From Phytophthora colocasiae (lineage: Eukaryota > Oomycota > Peronosporomycetes > Peronosporales > Peronosporaceae), in assembly GCA_018806915.1 (NCBI GenBank), contig JAGKQI010000104.1, forward strand, positions 868,001-932,000: a DNA stretch of 64,000 nucleotides. The letters are read 5' to 3'. Under the pieces are notes generated by a model. That model worked only from the letters and a program-made list of their open reading frames with translations. It had not been told where the DNA came from and made no database searches. Below are positions 60,501 to 64,000 of this stretch, one piece after another. The number at the start of each line of letters is the position of its first letter. The stretch's first letter is position 1. The translations under genes and the position numbers were made by a program.

Positions 60501-63500
60501 TGGTAAGTACCGGTTCGAGGCTGGGATCTAACTCCTCTAAGATGTCCTGCATGAGGACCGGAGAACCGAAGCGAATGCCATTCTCCAGCTTCCGTAGCAG
60601 GTCCTTCATCATCGGATCGACAACCTCGAGTCGTGTCCCCTCCATTGCCTTAATCCATTTGTTTGCCTGCCCCTGTGGGTCAATCATCAGTGGCCACCGT
60701 TTGCCTCGCGTCGTAATCACGCCATTCTCAGTAGATAATGGGTCACGCGGTAAACCGTGCGCGTTCCAGCTGCGAACGTCTGTCGGGTCAGCCAAGAAGT
60801 CGATGAATGTGAACTTAGGAGACAATGGAAGAGCTTGTTGAGTCACTCGATTCATCCATGTATCCACAAGTGAACCACGGTAGAATGTGTCGAATGGACC
60901 TGCGTACGAGATGAAGGCGGCAGCTACGAGGGCGTCACCAACGACGTTCTGAAGACTTGCGTTCTTATCAGCAATCGATCCTTCCCAGCGCTCACGCTCA
61001 CCAGCCAACCCCTTAACCAGTTGCTCAGCACGAGACAGCTTCAATTCCAGTAACTCGGCTTCTTCCCGGAGTGCATTCTTCTCAGAAACACTCGTGTCGT
61101 ATTGGTTTTTCAGCGCCTCGACCTTCTCTGTGACCTCCTGTAGCTTCTCTTTCGCAATCTGTAGATCTTTTTGTTTCACTGCAAGAGCTTGCTGAGATTT
61201 CCGTAGCACTTCTTTCTTAGGGGCGACGACGCGAAAGACCCCCGAGTAACACTCCATAGCTAAGACCCACGAGCACAGAGCTCCTGCAGCGGATGATACC
61301 TTCCTCACCATATCCGAGTTAAAAGCTGGCTTTGATGTGTACTTCTTGAGAGCGGTCACTGTCTTATCGCGGATTGAGTCCTTGTCGAACGTTTTAATCT
61401 GCTGCAGGAAACTCACATCGTTCATCTTTGTCTTTGCCGAAGCCCACGTAGGCGGCAATCCGAAGAGAATCATCACTGCACACATCACCATCGATACGGC
61501 TTCAGGTGGCTGCGTATACACTTTCACCTCTGCGATGGCCTTTTTGTCTAGATTTTCCACTTCCAGCATCGCGCGTTGAAGTGCAGGAAGAGCTTCGTCC
61601 AGGTCCTTTTGCGCGTCATCAGCGATTTTCTTCGTCTCCGCCTCTTCCTTGCCGATACGTTCGCTGTCAGCTTCAACTTGTTTGCGCTGCTCGTCGGCGA
61701 CACGACGCTCGGACACGATGACAACCAACAAGTCACTGCAGTCTTTATTCTTCTGGGCGACCACAATCTTCCGCTGCTCGAGCTGCTTGGACATTTCTTC
61801 CACTTGCAATCGAGACTCTTCTAGTTTAGCCAGACCATTCTTGAGCTTGTCGCGTGTATCGCGGATAGTTGCAGCCTTCTCGGACAGCAACTCAACGTAG
61901 CCAGTAACCAGCGACAAATAGTTGGTAGGTGTCACGTAGTTGTGTCTCTTCATACGGGCCAAGACTTGAGAGGAAGCGAGCATCACGCTGCTGTGCACCA
62001 CAGCGAACACAGACGCAATTTTTGGGCGCTGAGCCTCAGCCGCAACGTTCTTCTCCTCCAAGAACTTCATGCCAACCTCTTGAAGGGCATCCAGAGGCCA
62101 CTCGTTGAACCAATCGATGTTCGTGTTGTTCACGAGGGACGGGAACTGTCGACAACGATTGCAAAAGCCTTTACCAATAGGACTGAAGGCGAGGACGACA
62201 TGTAGATTCCGCCGAACCTCACTGATAAAGAAGTTCCAGAGAGACTCCTTGGTCTCACGTACCCCCTGCGCACGTGCTCGCAGTCTAACACCATCGAGGA
62301 TTCCAGCTTGTTCGTCCTTCTCGAACAGTCCAGGAATTTCACCGCTACTCAGGATGTTGTTAAGATCTTCGACGAATGACTCACTTTTGATCTGCGTGTC
62401 GCTGAACAAGAAGACAGTCTTCTGTTGCTGCAACCCCACTTGAGTGTAAAGCTTTTTGATGTCTTCATGAAATTCGAAACTGCGGTAATTCTTACCCACT
62501 TCGATCTGGAAAACCTTAAACCCGCCCATAAAGGCAGCTAGCTTGGTTAGAGATTGACGTCCACTGCCACCAACACCGACGAGAAGCAGATTGCCACGCA
62601 TTGTCATGAGCTGTCGGTGGATGCGTAAGATGTGCATCAAGGCGTCGCTAAACATGACGAGGTTCATCGGTACAAATCCAGGCTCTGCATTGTGGTTCTC
62701 CAGCTGTTCCTCCACGAAACTCTTCAGCATCTTCATGTCCATGACTTCCGAGTATCGAGCACTGCTCTCATCCGAGCCTGGAGTGGTGGAGAAGATGTAC
62801 GTGAACAGAGGTCCATTCTCCTTCAGTTGTTCAGGTGCTGATGACAGCAATCGACCCCAGTCTGTCTGAAAATGGACACCTAGTAGATCGTCAAGTTTCC
62901 GTTTGAAAGTCTGGCGGTCTTCGTAACTGGTGAGGCGATCTGAAAACACTCGTAGACTTTCGTGCATCCAGAGCCGCAGCATCCCGTCACGACTTGCGAC
63001 AGAGTGCTTATCAGAGAGGAGAAGACCTTGGATAACTCGCGCCATATCACGCAGGTTAAACAGATAATGGCAGTTTGCTGGAGTGGGTAAGAAGTGCTCC
63101 AGTACATTCTGATACAGCTGGATGGTTGCAGCGACCAGAGGGACACCTAAAGGCTTGATTTCATCATCAAATTCAGCCAGTTTGGGCACCAGCATGGTCT
63201 CAAAGATGCGCTTCAACTGGGCTTGCTCCGGGATCGTCATGTTGATGAGATTGAAGCGACTCTGAAAGCGAGAGCTGATGACGGAACGACCACCGCCTGG
63301 AGGTCCCATCGCAGCCACAAACTGCATGTCAATGAAGTACTTGAGTGTCTGTTTCTTACGGTCATACCAGCAGCTGTAGTCGACCCATTGCCGAAGCAAT
63401 TCTAATGGAGGTTGTGATCCGAACAAGTCCTTGGTCGGCATATTCATGTCGTCGATAAAAGTCACCAGCTTCTTGCCACCCACAGGGCCAAAGCGATTCA

Positions 63501-64000
63501 GGGAACGTTTCTCCATCACATTCTCAATCATGTCCTGCGTCGTTGCCGATGAAGTGGCAGACGAGAAGTTCATCACAAGCACGTTGTAGGCGTCGTTGAG
63601 GGCGTCAATTTCTCGCTCAATGACAGTAGTCTTGCCCACACCAGTCTCGCCGACCAGCAGTGTGTGAATGCCTGCAGTGAGCATAGTCTGCAACAGGAAA
63701 CCATATCGCAAGGTATCAATCGTCGGCACCATGATCTTGTGGAATGGGGTGTTGGGCGCGATTCGGAAGTTCGGAGGTAATTTCTCGTCCCACAGCTTGA
63801 ACTCGCGACTTATAGGCTCCACGAAGAAATCGTACGCGGTTTTCAAAGGAGGATAGATCGAGTCGATGTCACGAAGGAAGAAGTCAAACTTCTTACGCCC
63901 TTCCTCGTTCGCGGCGGCCATTACGCTCCAAGTCATGCAGAATAGGAACCACTTTTCAACGGCGACAGCGAACTTATCACCGCAAGCAGCTAAATCCACG
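57553..64000 (-). CDS. Axonemal dynein heavy chain, C-terminal 2149 residues (runs off the right edge)
   Basis: The frame is open from the right edge to the stop at 57553 with no intron. It covers the motor from the end of AAA2 onward. AAA3 has the P-loop LLVGETGVGKT and Walker B VTFIDDMNMPTKDLFG; AAA4 has LLVGVGGSGRQSLTKLAAFM. The coiled-coil stalk with the microtubule-binding tip (about residues 700-1010; tip region VYTQPPEAV to SWVLAMECYSGVF) is followed by AAA5, AAA6 and the C-terminal domain ending WTRRGTALLLSLS. The order identifies a dynein heavy chain, and the C-terminal domain (NCGMPILHFRPVEAKKK, YPLRTGTRERPSF) is of axonemal type, probably a single-headed or I1-type inner-arm chain; the exact DNAH class was not resolved. 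It powers flagellar bending in zoospores. Confidence 0.93.
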   Translation of the reverse strand, partial: VDLAACGDKFAVAVEKWFLFCMTWSVMAAANEEGRKKFDFFLRDIDSIYPPLKTAYDFFVEPISREFKLWDEKLPPNFRIAPNTPFHKIMVPTIDTLRYGFLLQTMLTAGIHTLLVGETGVGKTTVIEREIDALNDAYNVLVMNFSSATSSATTQDMIENVMEKRSLNRFGPVGGKKLVTFIDDMNMPTKDLFGSQPPLELLRQWVDYSCWYDRKKQTLKYFIDMQFVAAMGPPGGGRSVISSRFQSRFNLINMTIPEQAQLKRIFETMLVPKLAEFDDEIKPLGVPLVAATIQLYQNVLEHFLPTPANCHYLFNLRDMARVIQGLLLSDKHSVASRDGMLRLWMHESLRVFSDRLTSYEDRQTFKRKLDDLLGVHFQTDWGRLLSSAPEQLKENGPLFTYIFSTTPGSDESSARYSEVMDMKMLKSFVEEQLENHNAEPGFVPMNLVMFSDALMHILRIHRQLMTMRGNLLLVGVGGSGRQSLTKLAAFMGGFKVFQIEVGKNYRSFEFHEDIKKLYTQVGLQQQKTVFLFSDTQIKSESFVEDLNNILSSGEIPGLFEKDEQAGILDGVRLRARAQGVRETKESLWNFFISEVRRNLHVVLAFSPIGKGFCNRCRQFPSLVNNTNIDWFNEWPLDALQEVGMKFLEEKNVAAEAQRPKIASVFAVVHSSVMLASSQVLARMKRHNYVTPTNYLSLVTGYVELLSEKAATIRDTRDKLKNGLAKLEESRLQVEEMSKQLEQRKIVVAQKNKDCSDLLVVIVSERRVADEQRKQVEADSERIGKEEAETKKIADDAQKDLDEALPALQRAMLEVENLDKKAIAEVKVYTQPPEAVSMVMCAVMILFGLPPTWASAKTKMNDVSFLQQIKTFDKDSIRDKTVTALKKYTSKPAFNSDMVRKVSSAAGALCSWVLAMECYSGVFRVVAPKKEVLRKSQQALAVKQKDLQIAKEKLQEVTEKVEALKNQYDTSVSEKNALREEAELLELKLSRAEQLVKGLAGERERWEGSIADKNASLQNVVGDALVAAAFISYAGPFDTFYRGSLVDTWMNRVTQQALPLSPKFTFIDFLADPTDVRSWNAHGLPRDPLSTENGVITTRGKRWPLMIDPQGQANKWIKAMEGTRLEVVDPMMKDLLRKLENGIRFGSPVLMQDILEELDPSLEPVLTKSIIKVGNREVLRLGDKELDYNREFRFYLTTKLHNPHYTPEVSTKTTIVNFVVKEQGLEAQLLGIAVQLEEPALEEQKSDLVMRVAAAKKKLIDLENEILRLLSAAKGSLLDDEQLVTTLNASKTTSEEVSMQLVISEETEKKIDAARMGYARVALRSSTLYFVLNDMTSVDPMYQFSLDAYVALFQDSIVKSRSLKNQGALSEELTERINAINDYHTYAVYAYACRGLFERHKLLFSLQMCARVLQSVNKLPHDEYDFLLKGGNVLAQEEKVTNVANEFLSDGAWASIVELNKLAAFHGIISSFEQTLKAWKSWYQSSTPEIEALPGDWEGKCNELQRMLLLRCIRPDRLSIQAARFTATHLGAQFVDPPPFDLKAIYETSNYKTPLIFVLSPGVDPTNSLIALAESLHKTVENCALGQGQASVAEAMLSRGLDAGNWVFLANCHLMLSWAPTLEKLIDNFCAAAPHPSGPINPQFRLWLTSSPNPKFPIAILQRGIKMTTEPPRGLKANLIRLYNTITPEKFNRCRQVKKYKRLLFCLCWFHSLLLERRKFNNLGWNIPYDFNESDFAISEDVLAIYLDEYEDTPWDALKYLIAQANYGGRVTDDWDRRLMLVYISQFFSENVLTVDNMLLSDSEYYFVPDDGELSSYTEYIRQLPLDDPPAAFGQHPNAQIASQIDDGRELLATILSLQALDVAEGGSGNDETVLGLLQSLRETVPDVFDLSNIKAGLSARSDPDALKTVLMQELERYNKLLATINSSARALEKGIQGSVVITPELEAVYNALLIGAVPKAWSFCYPSLKPLGPWTQDLKLRCEQMDRWANQAQPAVFWLTGFTYPTGFLTALLQTAARKNGLAIDSLNWEFIVLNQGENALPTGPKDGAYIKGLILEGARWDFDHDCLTEPHPMELNCGMPILHFRPVEAKKKSAKGLYSCPLYMYPLRTGTRERPSFMIAVDLKVGPGKTPDLWTRRGTALLLSLST

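Noticed and set aside
1..64000. CRISPR arrays, bacterial operons or tRNA/rRNA genes
   Set aside because: None was seen. Spliced genes and eukaryotic families show this is nuclear eukaryotic DNA, and no tRNA cloverleaf was recognised by eye.

Overview
The window is eukaryotic nuclear DNA from an oomycete, most likely Phytophthora or a close relative. The evidence is a canonical RxLR-dEER effector gene (41596-42036), oomycete-style core-promoter sequence in front of it, densely packed genes on both strands, few and short introns (about 60-100 nt, GT-AG, often with a CTRAC-like branch site), and flagellar genes next to a phytopathogen effector. Gene models were built by hand; exon coordinates are in the evidence fields. 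Every model called spliced keeps one open frame across all its junctions.

1-26.2 kb is a compact housekeeping block: the 5' end of a SET-domain gene; a CENP-B/pogo-like protein that looks domesticated; an acidic PH-like protein; a probable RNase P/MRP subunit RPP40; SKI3/TTC37 of the Ski complex (9 exons, 1565 aa), divergent over 89 bp from an NMA111-type HtrA protease; an oomycete multi-pass membrane protein; an arginine-rich protein with 23-residue STPR-like repeats; exocyst SEC8; a small ankyrin protein; a TruA-family pseudouridine synthase; a secretory GT4-like glycosyltransferase; and a ubiquitin-conjugating E2. At 26.5-31.5 kb lies a large LRR/Sfi1-like/coiled-coil protein, probably centrosomal or basal-body.

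31.5-41.6 kb is a mobile-element island. A MULE transposase gene with a SWIM finger is broken by a frameshift and by a nested 726-bp element with 11-bp target duplications. A chromodomain-like ORF follows. Then comes a structurally complete, very young Copia retrotransposon (282-bp LTRs with one difference, 5-bp TSD, uninterrupted Gag-Pol). Its primer-binding site matches the anticodon arm of initiator tRNA-Met, as in Drosophila copia. A 102-bp tandem duplication and a MITE-like element with 23-bp inverted repeats lead up to the RxLR effector.

42-64 kb returns to cellular genes with a flagellum/Ca2+-signalling flavour: a 1384-aa coiled-coil protein, a BK-type K+ channel with RCK domains, a polycystin-2/TRPP channel, a large secreted cysteine-containing protein, a TPR protein, and the C-terminal two-thirds of the motor of an axonemal dynein heavy chain running off the right edge. 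The dynein implies motile zoospores. The channel genes are plausible partners in zoospore Ca2+ signalling, but that link is inference from adjacency.
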